Assembly: GCA_029779995.1 (NCBI GenBank)
Contig: JAKOZM010000473.1
Coordinates: forward strand, 1 to 7,021
Origin: Actinomycetes bacterium
Lineage (GTDB): Bacteria > Actinomycetota > Actinomycetes > S36-B12 > UBA10799
Direction of reading: 5' to 3'
DNA: 7,021 nucleotides
The notes under the pieces are model-generated. The model was not told the origin of the DNA, ran no database searches, and saw only the letters and a list, made by a program, of their open reading frames with translations. Positions 1-6,161 of the stretch are shown in pieces. Each line of letters opens with the position of its first letter. The stretch's first letter is position 1. Both the position numbers and the translations under genes were made by a program.

Positions 1-263
1 GCGATTAGAATCAATCCGTCGAAGTCTCGCGGACTCCATCGATCGCGTCCAGCCGTTCGTGTTGCCCAACCCTGTTCGTTCTTTGCGGGCTCAATCATCA
101 CCACCTGCCCGTCACCAATCCGGTCGCTCAGCACCCGCCAGAGTGCATCCCGGATCCGCCTTGACGGCTGCCCGACGAACACGCCCGCCTGGACCTCGAT
201 CATCCAACGAGTCAGGTGGCCTCGCAGGCCCGGAGCGGCCGCAACCAGTACGACCACTGTCAC
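1..263 (-). CDS. cas2e: CRISPR adaptation protein Cas2, type I-E (3' end beyond the left edge)
   Basis: Cas2 is the structural partner that bridges two Cas1 dimers during spacer integration. Starting at GTG 263, which overlaps the cas1 stop as GTGA, 87 residues are readable before the window ends, with no stop codon. The sequence begins MTVVVLVAAAPGLRGHLTRW and continues with MIEVQAGVFVG, RIRDALWRVL, EQGWATRTAGRDRW and DFDGLILI. This is the conserved order of the I-E Cas2 subfamily (E. coli Cas2, formerly YgbF, 94 residues), so probably only a short C-terminal piece is missing. In E. coli the C-terminal tail contacts Cas1; whether it is present here cannot be seen. An atypical start and a weak GGTGG upstream suggest translation depends on coupling to cas1. 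Confidence 0.94.
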   Translation of the reverse strand, partial: MTVVVLVAAAPGLRGHLTRWMIEVQAGVFVGQPSRRIRDALWRVLSDRIGDGQVVMIEPAKNEQGWATRTAGRDRWSPRDFDGLILI

Positions 264-1249
264 CAGTCCACCACCGGTACAGCCAACTCTGGGCCAGAGA
301 GAACGAGGTAGCCCTCATCCGGAAGTTCCGCCTCAGGGGTGTTGGCCCAGTTTCGGCCTCCCGCCACGGCGGCCGAGCGCTCGTCCCAGAGCTCATTCCG
401 GTCGCCAGAGAGATCGTCTTCGCCGACTTGGAGCAGGTCAAGGACGTCGCCAACAACACGCTGCATGAATCGCCCATCAGAGAACCGCGATCGTAGTGCA
501 TGCCGAATATCGCCCTCGTCCGTCTTTCCCGCTGCCACGAGGTCGAAGGCAAGCGGAATGCTGAACTCGGCCTTGTAGAGATCAGCGATGTCAAGGACGA
601 AGGACGTTGCCCCGCCTGTATGGACGAAACCCAACGCCGGGCTGGCCCCCACGCCGACAATGGCCGCGTGGCACACGGCATACAAGCACGCATGCCCGGC
701 CGAGAGCAGGCGATTCACGTCGTCGCCTGCGGCGAACGCGTCCCCCGCCCGATACTCGCGAGTCGCCCAAGCCACGCCGGTTCGTTGGGCTTCGCGTTTA
801 TAGATCTTCTTGACGCGGGCACCCTCCCTGCCACGCAGTTGCTGCATGGTCAGTCCGGCGACATCTTCTCCGGGAAAGCGCATGGCGTACATCGCCCGAG
901 CAACCCCGAGTCGCTCCTGAGTGCGGGTTACTAGGTAGGCCTGGCGGGTGATCACTTGCGAGCCGCGGCTGGGGCCTAAACCTGCGGCATACATCCGGAC
1001 TCCGTGCTCGCCGACCCACTCCACCACGGTCCCTGAGTCGGCGAGAAGCGCAACGGCCGCGTGCGTGATGCGAGTCCCGGGGCCGAGGAGCACTGCTGCG
1101 ACGTACGCCGCGGGCACCCGAACCGTGCGTTCCTTGTTGACGATGACGATGCCGTTCTCGAAACGGTCGACGTGGCAACGCTCGACATAGACGGTCGAGA
1201 CTCGATCACTCACGCGGTGCAGGCTCTGAGTCTCAGCCTTCCACCACAT
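260..1249 (-). CDS. cas1e: CRISPR adaptation integrase Cas1, type I-E
   Basis: Cas1 is the integrase that, with Cas2, inserts new spacers at the leader end of the array. The 329-residue product carries the four expected metal-ligand or catalytic positions: Glu142 in RGREGARVKKIY, His210 in GFVHTG, and Asp220 and Asp223 in FVLDIADLYKAE. Other family blocks are HRVSDRVSTVYVERC (residues 11-25), LLGPGTRITHAA (54-65), DSGTVVEWVGEHGVRMYA (71-88) and AMRFPGEDVAGLTMQQL (122-138). The start is ATG 1249, with GGGAGG six bases upstream, inside the end of cas6e (17-base overlap). After the usual C-terminal block LWDERSAAVAGGRNW there is a tail of nearly 30 residues. That makes the protein slightly longer than the 305-residue E. 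coli Cas1. The stop overlaps cas2 as GTGA. The enzyme looks catalytically intact. Confidence 0.98.
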   Translation of the reverse strand: MWWKAETQSLHRVSDRVSTVYVERCHVDRFENGIVIVNKERTVRVPAAYVAAVLLGPGTRITHAAVALLADSGTVVEWVGEHGVRMYAAGLGPSRGSQVITRQAYLVTRTQERLGVARAMYAMRFPGEDVAGLTMQQLRGREGARVKKIYKREAQRTGVAWATREYRAGDAFAAGDDVNRLLSAGHACLYAVCHAAIVGVGASPALGFVHTGGATSFVLDIADLYKAEFSIPLAFDLVAAGKTDEGDIRHALRSRFSDGRFMQRVVGDVLDLLQVGEDDLSGDRNELWDERSAAVAGGRNWANTPEAELPDEGYLVLSGPELAVPVVDW

Positions 1250-1967
1250 GCGCAGCCTCCCGAGGCGGGGCGAGCGTCAACAAGCCGCAGCCGTAAGCCT
1301 TCCCACGCCCGAGGCCACCCAACAGCGTCGCGGTGAAGCGCTCAGTATCAGTGACCTTGAGGCGCCCCTCGAACGTCGCCGTGTCGAGGGTGACCCGACG
1401 CCGATCGACGCCCTTGATGAAGGATTCATGTCTACGAGCCACTAGTTCGACGGAAGCGTCGCCGGGCACCCCCACCGTGAAACCCCACGTGTCAAAGTCG
1501 CCGGCGGCCCGCGCCAAGAACCAACCCAACTGAGTTCCGGCCGTGCGATGCCCTACACGTATGCCGCGCTTCCGCGACGCGTCATCGAGGGACGCGCGTT
1601 GCTGTGCGGTCGGGCTTTTGAGCACGCTGAGGGTGGACGTCGGATTTGTGACGACCCGAAATGAGAACTCGCGCCCAACGGCGACCCGAGCCAACAAGGG
1701 GTCATAGTCCTTGACTAGGCCCTCGCCACCGTCGGCGCCCGGCCAGCCAGCAGACTCCACCAGTGCCGCCCAGGATGGGCGACGTTGGGTGAGCACCAGC
1801 ACCTCCATGGTTCGCTCCCGGCGCTCAAGCCGCCATAACACTCTCTCGGTGACGTCATCCTGAGGGAGACCCCGAAGGACGGCGGCATGCAGACGTTGGG
1901 GGCTGCTGATCAATCGCTGCGTTTCGCGTCGAAGTGGGTTCAGGGTGATGAGTGACAGGTAGGCCAT
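1233..1967 (-). CDS. cas6e: crRNA-processing endoribonuclease Cas6e (CasE/Cse3)
   Basis: Cas6e cleaves pre-crRNA within each repeat and remains bound to the 3' hairpin as the head of Cascade. The 244-residue protein has the double ferredoxin-like family signatures: MAYLSLITLNPLRR at the N-terminus, SPQRLHAAVLRG (residues 22-33) with the probable catalytic His27, and the glycine-rich loop GGLGRGKAYGCGLLTL (217-232). KDYDPLL (86-92) and RKRGIRVGH (132-140) also fit. I chose ATG 1967, two bases after the cas5 stop, because it gives the family-like MxYLS start. GTG codons at 1976 and 1973 (the latter overlapping cas5 as GTGA) would add two or three residues. GGGG about eight bases upstream could serve as ribosome binding site. 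The 3' end overlaps cas1 by 17 bases. The Tyr found three residues before the catalytic His in some homologues is Gln24 here. Confidence 0.95.
   Translation of the reverse strand: MAYLSLITLNPLRRETQRLISSPQRLHAAVLRGLPQDDVTERVLWRLERRERTMEVLVLTQRRPSWAALVESAGWPGADGGEGLVKDYDPLLARVAVGREFSFRVVTNPTSTLSVLKSPTAQQRASLDDASRKRGIRVGHRTAGTQLGWFLARAAGDFDTWGFTVGVPGDASVELVARRHESFIKGVDRRRVTLDTATFEGRLKVTDTERFTATLLGGLGRGKAYGCGLLTLAPPREAAHVVEG
1256..1261 (-). promoter_or_regulatory. cas1 ribosome binding site
   Basis: GGGAGG on the minus strand, six bases before the cas1 ATG at 1249 and within the last codons of cas6e. It supports that ATG as the start, although it creates a 17-base gene overlap. Confidence 0.7.
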
Positions 1968-1969
1968 GG

Positions 1970-2764
1970 TCACCACCCCAAGAGCGCAAAGGGATTGTGT
2001 CGAGCCGGCTGCGGCGCCTGAGCGTTGGTCGCGCCCGAGCCCGACCCCAGCTCGGCCCAGCCGTGCCGAACTCGGCGGGTTGATCGCTTAGCCCTCTGCT
2101 CGCGGGAGAAGGACAAGGGAACGTCGGCCAGGTCGTCGTCGCCGTTGTCGTCATCGACCGTGAACGGCACTGTCACGGTCGAGCTATCGGCGGCTGACAC
2201 CCGGTAAGCAGGCCCAGCCTGCCAAGGCACGCGATGGATCACCTCGGCAACGGTCCCCCGCCACAGATCGGCACCGGCGCCCTCCGAGAGGACGATGGGT
2301 TGGGTCGGCACGCACGCACGTCGACCCAGCGCGAGCGGGAAGCGGGGACGTCGAAGCGCTGAGGCTAGACCCTCAAGCACCTGGGTGTTCCCGCCAATGA
2401 CAGCGACGAAGACTGAATCCTGGAGGTAGTACCGCTGGGTCACATGCGTGAACTTCTTTGGCGATGTGGGCTTCTGACGTCCAGACGCGTTGAGCGCAGC
2501 CGATGGCAAGGGGGTCCCGCGAAAGTCGCTGACGGTGTGATAGTCGCGCAATAGGGTGCCTGGTTGGTCGATGCGCACGCCCAAACGCAGTGCCAGCAGG
2601 TCCTCGATGGGGTCTTCCCGCCGCCGGCCCGAAGCCGCAGCAAGCAGCCCGACAATGCCCGACTTCGTTGGTTGGGCGTCAGTCTGACGCCAGTTGAACT
2701 CACTCGACGAACCCCACGACTGCATAGGTCCGGCCAGTCTCAGCACCAGCGATCGATCAGTCAT
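1970..2764 (-). CDS. cas5e: Cascade subunit Cas5 (CasD), type I-E
   Basis: Cas5 is a RAMP-fold subunit that caps the 5' handle of the crRNA in Cascade. The 264-residue product begins MTDRSLVLRLAGPMQSWG, the standard Cas5e N-terminus. It continues with QPTKSGIVGLLAAASGR (residues 31-47), LRLGVRIDQPGTLLRDYHT (59-77) and RPRFPLALGRRACVP (139-153). Start ATG 2764 overlaps the cas7 stop by 8 bases (ATGACTGA), with GGGA seven bases before it. The open frame reaches 2893, but the extra 43 residues are not family-like. The protein is somewhat longer than the roughly 224-residue E. coli CasD. The extra length sits in an acidic patch (about 203-213) and a Gly/Ser/Ala/Pro/Gln-rich stretch (about 239-255) before the ending HNPFALLGW. 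The gene ends two bases before the preferred cas6e start. Confidence 0.96.
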   Translation of the reverse strand: MTDRSLVLRLAGPMQSWGSSSEFNWRQTDAQPTKSGIVGLLAAASGRRREDPIEDLLALRLGVRIDQPGTLLRDYHTVSDFRGTPLPSAALNASGRQKPTSPKKFTHVTQRYYLQDSVFVAVIGGNTQVLEGLASALRRPRFPLALGRRACVPTQPIVLSEGAGADLWRGTVAEVIHRVPWQAGPAYRVSAADSSTVTVPFTVDDDNGDDDLADVPLSFSREQRAKRSTRRVRHGWAELGSGSGATNAQAPQPARHNPFALLGW

Positions 2765-3887
2765 GATCACGTCCCAAACCGCGCAGGACGTCCCCGACAG
2801 CTTCGATGACCTCATCCAACGGACGGCTGGCCCCAAAGGCAGCCACAAGCTTCTCGTGCCCCTTGTCATCGACTGCGTTGTAGCTCGCCACAACCAGCGC
2901 CGGTTGATCGCCCCAGCGCTGCACCTCCGTTTGGTAGAAGTCAGCCAGTGCCTCCTGGGATCCGGCCATAACGCCTTGCTGGCCCGGCCACACTGGTCGC
3001 TCGAAGGCGCTCACGAGGTTCACTGGCTGATCCTGTCGAACCACGACGAGGACCAGGGCCGGGCGAGTGCGGGCCGCGAAACTCGTCTGGTGCCCTGTGG
3101 GCATCGAGAGTGCGAATGCCCTGATGAATCGAGCGACGCCGTCAAACGCCGCTGCATGGTCGCCGAGGTTTGCCGCCAGTTGCGGGACGGCAACTGTGGC
3201 GAAGCGGTACATCGTCGCAGAGTTGAACTCGACGGTCCCGATCATGCCCGCACCCGTCTCGGCCTCTTCCTGTTCATCATCCACCGCTGTGAAGTAATCG
3301 AACTGAGTCTTCGCTGCGTGCGTGGAAATCGCGTGGGCGACCTGCGAGGCAGCGTCGACATTGAGATCGGCGAGGTCAGCCACCATCCGCCCGAAGAGGG
3401 CTACATCCAGTGAATGACCGGCACGGAGCGTCTCCTTCAGGCCGAGTGCGAGCATCGCCTTGTCTATGGTCTTCGACTGAGTCAAGTCGCCAGCAGCTGC
3501 AGCGACCGCGGAGGCCATGGTGTCCAGCTGGCCGCGGCTGAAGAACAGTAGATAGGACAGATCGCCCTTCTTTCCCGCTGTGATGCCCAGGCTCTTGACC
3601 GCCTCAGCCGCGAGGACGGTTGCGTCTGACTCAGGGAGTCCGCGCTCAGCCAATTCGGCCGTGAACAGCTGGGTCAGGCGACGGGTGCGAACGCCGGTGG
3701 CCTCTTTCGGCAGGTCTGCCGCGAACTCGAGCCGCACTGCCCGCTTCCATGCTTGCGACGACACACGGAGGCGAGAGACGCCCCCGTAGACGGCTTGCTT
3801 GGGCGTGCCATTGTCATCACGGTTGATGTTTGAGGGCGGCAGGTCCTGAAGGATGTGCACGTCAACGTAGAGGGTGGGGCTGGTCAT
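2757..3887 (-). CDS. cas7e: Cascade backbone subunit Cas7 (CasC/Cse4)
   Basis: Cas7 polymerises along the crRNA (six copies in known I-E Cascades) to form the backbone. The 376-residue product matches the normal family length of about 350-380. Signatures in order are LPPSNINRDDNGTPK (residues 16-30), YGGVSRLRVSSQAWKRAVR (34-52), the helical DVALFGRMVADL (161-172) leading to AAKTQFDYFTAVDD (191-204), an acidic stretch DDEQEEAE (203-210), then FNSATMYRFATV (221-232) and SMPTGHQTSFAARTRP (261-276). These are the classic I-E Cas7 blocks, including the basic NRDD/SSQxWKR region near the RNA-binding palm. ATG 3887 overlaps the casB stop as ATGA and has AAAGGA six bases before it. The 3' end overlaps cas5 by 8 bases. 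No truncation or frameshift is visible. Confidence 0.97.
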   Translation of the reverse strand: MTSPTLYVDVHILQDLPPSNINRDDNGTPKQAVYGGVSRLRVSSQAWKRAVRLEFAADLPKEATGVRTRRLTQLFTAELAERGLPESDATVLAAEAVKSLGITAGKKGDLSYLLFFSRGQLDTMASAVAAAAGDLTQSKTIDKAMLALGLKETLRAGHSLDVALFGRMVADLADLNVDAASQVAHAISTHAAKTQFDYFTAVDDEQEEAETGAGMIGTVEFNSATMYRFATVAVPQLAANLGDHAAAFDGVARFIRAFALSMPTGHQTSFAARTRPALVLVVVRQDQPVNLVSAFERPVWPGQQGVMAGSQEALADFYQTEVQRWGDQPALVVASYNAVDDKGHEKLVAAFGASRPLDEVIEAVGDVLRGLGRDHD

Positions 3888-4504
3888 GAGCGGTCCTTTC
3901 CGGCGGATGAGGCAGTTGATGGGCGGGGGTCCCCTGGTTCAGCAGGGTTCGAGCGCAAACGGAAGTAGTCGCTGCCCCAGCGTCGGCGGACTCGACCGAC
4001 GAGGTCAGGGCGTTGCCAGTCGCACAGATCCTGGAAGAGGCGCGTGTAGTCGATGGGCTGCGGCGGGGCGATCGTCTTGAGCATCGTGGTCAGCCCCCTC
4101 ACGTGATGTCCCAACTCGTCGAGATCCGTCGCCGTCGCGGCTTGGGTGAAGCGCCGATCGATCGCGTCCGCGCTGTAGCGTTCGGATGCCCTCAAGCGGG
4201 CCATCGCCTTGCCGAGCCCGTCACCAGCGCGATGCATCGGCGCGGACTGACTCTGCTGGTGCAACCCGAACATTGCCAACGCCAGATGTTCGGCGCGTAG
4301 CGACGCAGTCACTCGCCCGTCGCCCGTGAGGGTGGTGTAGAACGGCCACATTCCAGGGACGCTCCCTGGTTCGGAATCGAACCCGCGCCGGAGTGCCGAG
4401 AGCGCCTCCCCTGGAGGCGCACCGTCCCTCCATCGACCCTGGTCGTCAACGAGCCGATCCCAGTAGTGGCGTGCTGGAAGCGATCCAGCGGTAGCTGTGC
4501 TCAT
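3884..4504 (-). CDS. casB: Cascade small subunit Cse2/CasB (Cas11)
   Basis: Cse2 forms the dimeric belly of I-E Cascade, stabilising the R-loop and holding the non-target strand. The 206-residue product starts at ATG 4504, five bases after AAAGGAG. The open frame continues upstream to 4705, but that extra sequence is antisense-type low-quality protein lying over casA. Family features are an early YWDRL (residues 14-18), ALSALRRGFDS (34-44), HRAGDGLGKAMARLR (91-105), LDELGHHVRGLTTMLK (128-143), and the typical ending IDYTRLFQDLCDW (151-163) then VRRRWGSDYFRLR (172-184). Basic residues are plentiful in the helices, as expected for a nucleic-acid-binding subunit. About 20 residues after FRLR are rich in Pro, Ser, Gly and Ala and look disordered. 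The start overlaps the casA stop as ATGA and the end overlaps cas7 as ATGA, so translation is probably coupled on both sides. Confidence 0.93.
   Translation of the reverse strand: MSTATAGSLPARHYWDRLVDDQGRWRDGAPPGEALSALRRGFDSEPGSVPGMWPFYTTLTGDGRVTASLRAEHLALAMFGLHQQSQSAPMHRAGDGLGKAMARLRASERYSADAIDRRFTQAATATDLDELGHHVRGLTTMLKTIAPPQPIDYTRLFQDLCDWQRPDLVGRVRRRWGSDYFRLRSNPAEPGDPRPSTASSAGKDRS
3894..3899 (-). promoter_or_regulatory. cas7 ribosome binding site
   Basis: AAAGGA on the minus strand, six bases before the cas7 ATG at 3887 and inside the last codons of casB. It supports the annotated start and independent re-initiation for the subunit needed in most copies. Confidence 0.65.
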
Positions 4505-6108
4505 TGGGACTCCTTTGTCTCTTGCGGGTGCGCTCGCACCAGGGCTAGTCGAAGGGACCTGCGGAAGAAGGCTTCGGCTGTGGACTGCCGGAGAAACCGG
4601 TCCCTGTGGCGCGGGTCTGGACGCCCCAGGAAGGCGGTGTCGGAGCAAGCGTCGAGGAGGGGGTTGGCGATCTCCCACGCGCGAGCCAGTACAAAGTGCT
4701 CCCATGCCAGCAGCCCCTCGTCGGCCCTCTCGGGCTCTCTCTGAATGCCGCGCAACACTCGCCGCGCAGCGTCATCAAGAGCCATTGCTAGGCGATCCCC
4801 GGGACGTTGCCCCTTGTCCCAGGGCGTGGGATCACCGCCCATCGAGCGACGGAGGTTGGCGTCGAGGTCGTTGAGCGCATAGATGCAGGCCTCGGCGTTC
4901 GTGGCCAACGTTTCAAGGTCGCCACGCAGCTGGTCGTCCTCGTGCAACGCCTGCACCGGCATCGGGAGTTCGTCGACGATGACGGTTTCGATCACTGCCG
5001 ACTGATTCCCATAGACAACGCCCACAAGCAGGAGATTGAGCGGGTATGCGTATGGCAAGGCCTCGGTGGCGGCCAGCTGCACGAGCGCTCCGGACGTCGA
5101 GATCCCCGTTTCCGGATTTGGCAGGCGGCCCGCAAGTATGCCGCCGAGCCCGCGCCATGAGGATTTGCCCGGCTGGTGGCGAACGGGTCGCACCGCTACG
5201 CCCGCCTTGGCCGCCCCAGACGCCCGCCATAGCGTGTGAGGCTCAAGCTCAGGAGGGCTGAACGGCAGCCGATCACCCGCTGCGACGATGACCGCGTCGG
5301 CATGGAGCTGTCCCGCCGCATCCCAGGAAGGGATGAGCTTGATCCGTCGCGACTGCCAGGTAAGAAGGTCCTTCGGTCCACTTGGCAGGCGCTCAGACCA
5401 AATGGCTGTGTGGTCGCGACGCCACGCCGGCAGGTCCTCAGTGCCTTGGGGGCCGACCATCCAACTCAGCAGGATGGTCTCGAAGAGCGTACGTCCCAAC
5501 GGGATGACGGCGCCGAGGCTGCCCAAGGGACCAGTCGGATTGCCCGTGGTCTTGCCCGCCGAGACCCTTGGGTCCCCCTTGGCGCCCGTCTTGATCGCGG
5601 CGGTATCCCATGCATGACAAGCCACCACGCGGCGCGCAGCCTCCTCGGGACGTAATCCAGGCAAAGCGCTGTCCAGCATGGCTGCGAACAAAGGGACGTT
5701 GTTGCCAGTGGCGGACGCTGGCAGAAGGAGACTCACCGACTTGACCTCGCCGCTCACCGCTTCCAGCCCGGCAACCTGATAGAACGGGTGCTCCCCGAAC
5801 AGATCGAACCGGTCTCGCCACTTCACGAAGTAGCGACGGGCCACCTCCTCGTCGAATCGACCGGCGCCAAGGGCACGCTCCCACTCACGCTGGTCGACAA
5901 GTGCAGCATTGCCCTCGTCGGCAACGTCTCGAGCGAGGGCCACGAGAAGGCGGTATAGGGCTACCGCAACAAGGGGATCTGAGTGGTCCAGTCCAGCGAT
6001 CACGTGGGCATCAAGCATCGCCTCCTCAAGCGAGGCCAACCCTGGACGTCCGTCACCCCGGATGACTGGAACCCACCGTTCAACCGTGAGGTCGTAGCTT
6101 GTCGACAA
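4501..6108 (-). CDS. casA: Cascade large subunit Cse1/CasA (Cas8e)
   Basis: Cse1 is the large subunit of type I-E Cascade. It recognises the PAM, helps open the target duplex and docks Cas3. With the TTG start at 6108 the protein has 535 residues, within the usual I-E range of about 500-560. Family signatures are the N-terminal YDLTVERWVPV (residues 5-15), PASATGNNVPLF (130-141), the block around IKTGAKGDPRV (172-182) followed by GSLGAVIPLGRTLFETILL (196-214), and VVYGNQSAV (364-372). The C-terminal part (about 390-535) is helical in character, as expected for the four-helix bundle that touches Cse2. I chose TTG because AAGGAGGAG lies five bases before it and the family-like sequence begins there. 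An ATG at 6165, overlapping the cas3 stop as ATGA, would add 19 residues that do not look like Cse1. The 3' end overlaps casB by 4 bases. Assignment is firm; the start is likely. Confidence 0.96.
   Translation of the reverse strand: MSTSYDLTVERWVPVIRGDGRPGLASLEEAMLDAHVIAGLDHSDPLVAVALYRLLVALARDVADEGNAALVDQREWERALGAGRFDEEVARRYFVKWRDRFDLFGEHPFYQVAGLEAVSGEVKSVSLLLPASATGNNVPLFAAMLDSALPGLRPEEAARRVVACHAWDTAAIKTGAKGDPRVSAGKTTGNPTGPLGSLGAVIPLGRTLFETILLSWMVGPQGTEDLPAWRRDHTAIWSERLPSGPKDLLTWQSRRIKLIPSWDAAGQLHADAVIVAAGDRLPFSPPELEPHTLWRASGAAKAGVAVRPVRHQPGKSSWRGLGGILAGRLPNPETGISTSGALVQLAATEALPYAYPLNLLLVGVVYGNQSAVIETVIVDELPMPVQALHEDDQLRGDLETLATNAEACIYALNDLDANLRRSMGGDPTPWDKGQRPGDRLAMALDDAARRVLRGIQREPERADEGLLAWEHFVLARAWEIANPLLDACSDTAFLGRPDPRHRDRFLRQSTAEAFFRRSLRLALVRAHPQETKESQ
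4510..4516 (-). promoter_or_regulatory. casB ribosome binding site
   Basis: On the minus strand this reads AAAGGAG, five bases upstream of the casB ATG at 4504. It fixes the start there rather than at the far upstream end of the open frame, and lies inside the last codons of casA. Confidence 0.75.
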
Positions 6109-6161
6109 AGTCGCTCCTCCTTCTTTGACGCACTCATTTGGGAGCCCAAGACGTCCCCTGG
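6109..6161 (-). other. Cas3-casA intergenic spacer
   Basis: This is the only gap in the operon if casA starts at TTG 6108. It contains the casA ribosome binding site and a small interrupted palindrome at 6138-6149, where TTGGG and CCCAA flank AG. With a two-base centre the palindrome is too tight to make a convincing hairpin. I see no run of T typical of a terminator and no clear -10/-35 pair, so read-through from cas3 is the simplest view. If the ATG at 6165 were used instead, this spacer would be coding. Confidence 0.5.
6114..6122 (-). promoter_or_regulatory. Ribosome binding site that decides the casA start
   Basis: Read on the minus strand this is AAGGAGGAG, a near-perfect anti-16S match, five bases before a TTG codon at 6106-6108. 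It supports TTG as the casA start over the upstream ATG at 6165, which has only a weak GAGGCG-like sequence before it. Confidence 0.75.

Noticed and set aside
59..496. A 145-codon plus-strand open frame over cas1 and cas2
   Set aside because: Its product is Arg, Pro and Ser-rich, as antisense shadows usually are, and both genes beneath it are unambiguous on the minus strand.
112..693. A 193-codon minus-strand frame spanning the cas1/cas2 junction
   Set aside because: It is a frameshifted reading of Cas1 and Cas2. The true Cas2 frame starts at GTG 263 and shows the conserved family sequence.
2765..2893. Upstream extension of cas5 by 43 codons
   Set aside because: It lies over the end of cas7, and the canonical Cas5e N-terminus begins at the ATG at 2764.
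2694..3413. A 239-codon plus-strand open frame antisense to cas7 and cas5
   Set aside because: It lies wholly over well-supported Cas7 and Cas5 coding sequence, has no family-like motifs, and long antisense frames are common in GC-rich DNA.
4505..4705. Upstream extension of casB by 67 codons
   Set aside because: It overlaps the conserved end of casA, its product looks like an out-of-frame translation, and the AAAGGAG site points to the ATG at 4504.
6138..6149. Interrupted palindrome between cas3 and casA (TTGGG-AG-CCCAA) as a terminator or operator
   Set aside because: The stem is five base pairs with a two-base centre and no T-run follows it. A palindrome this short is expected by chance.
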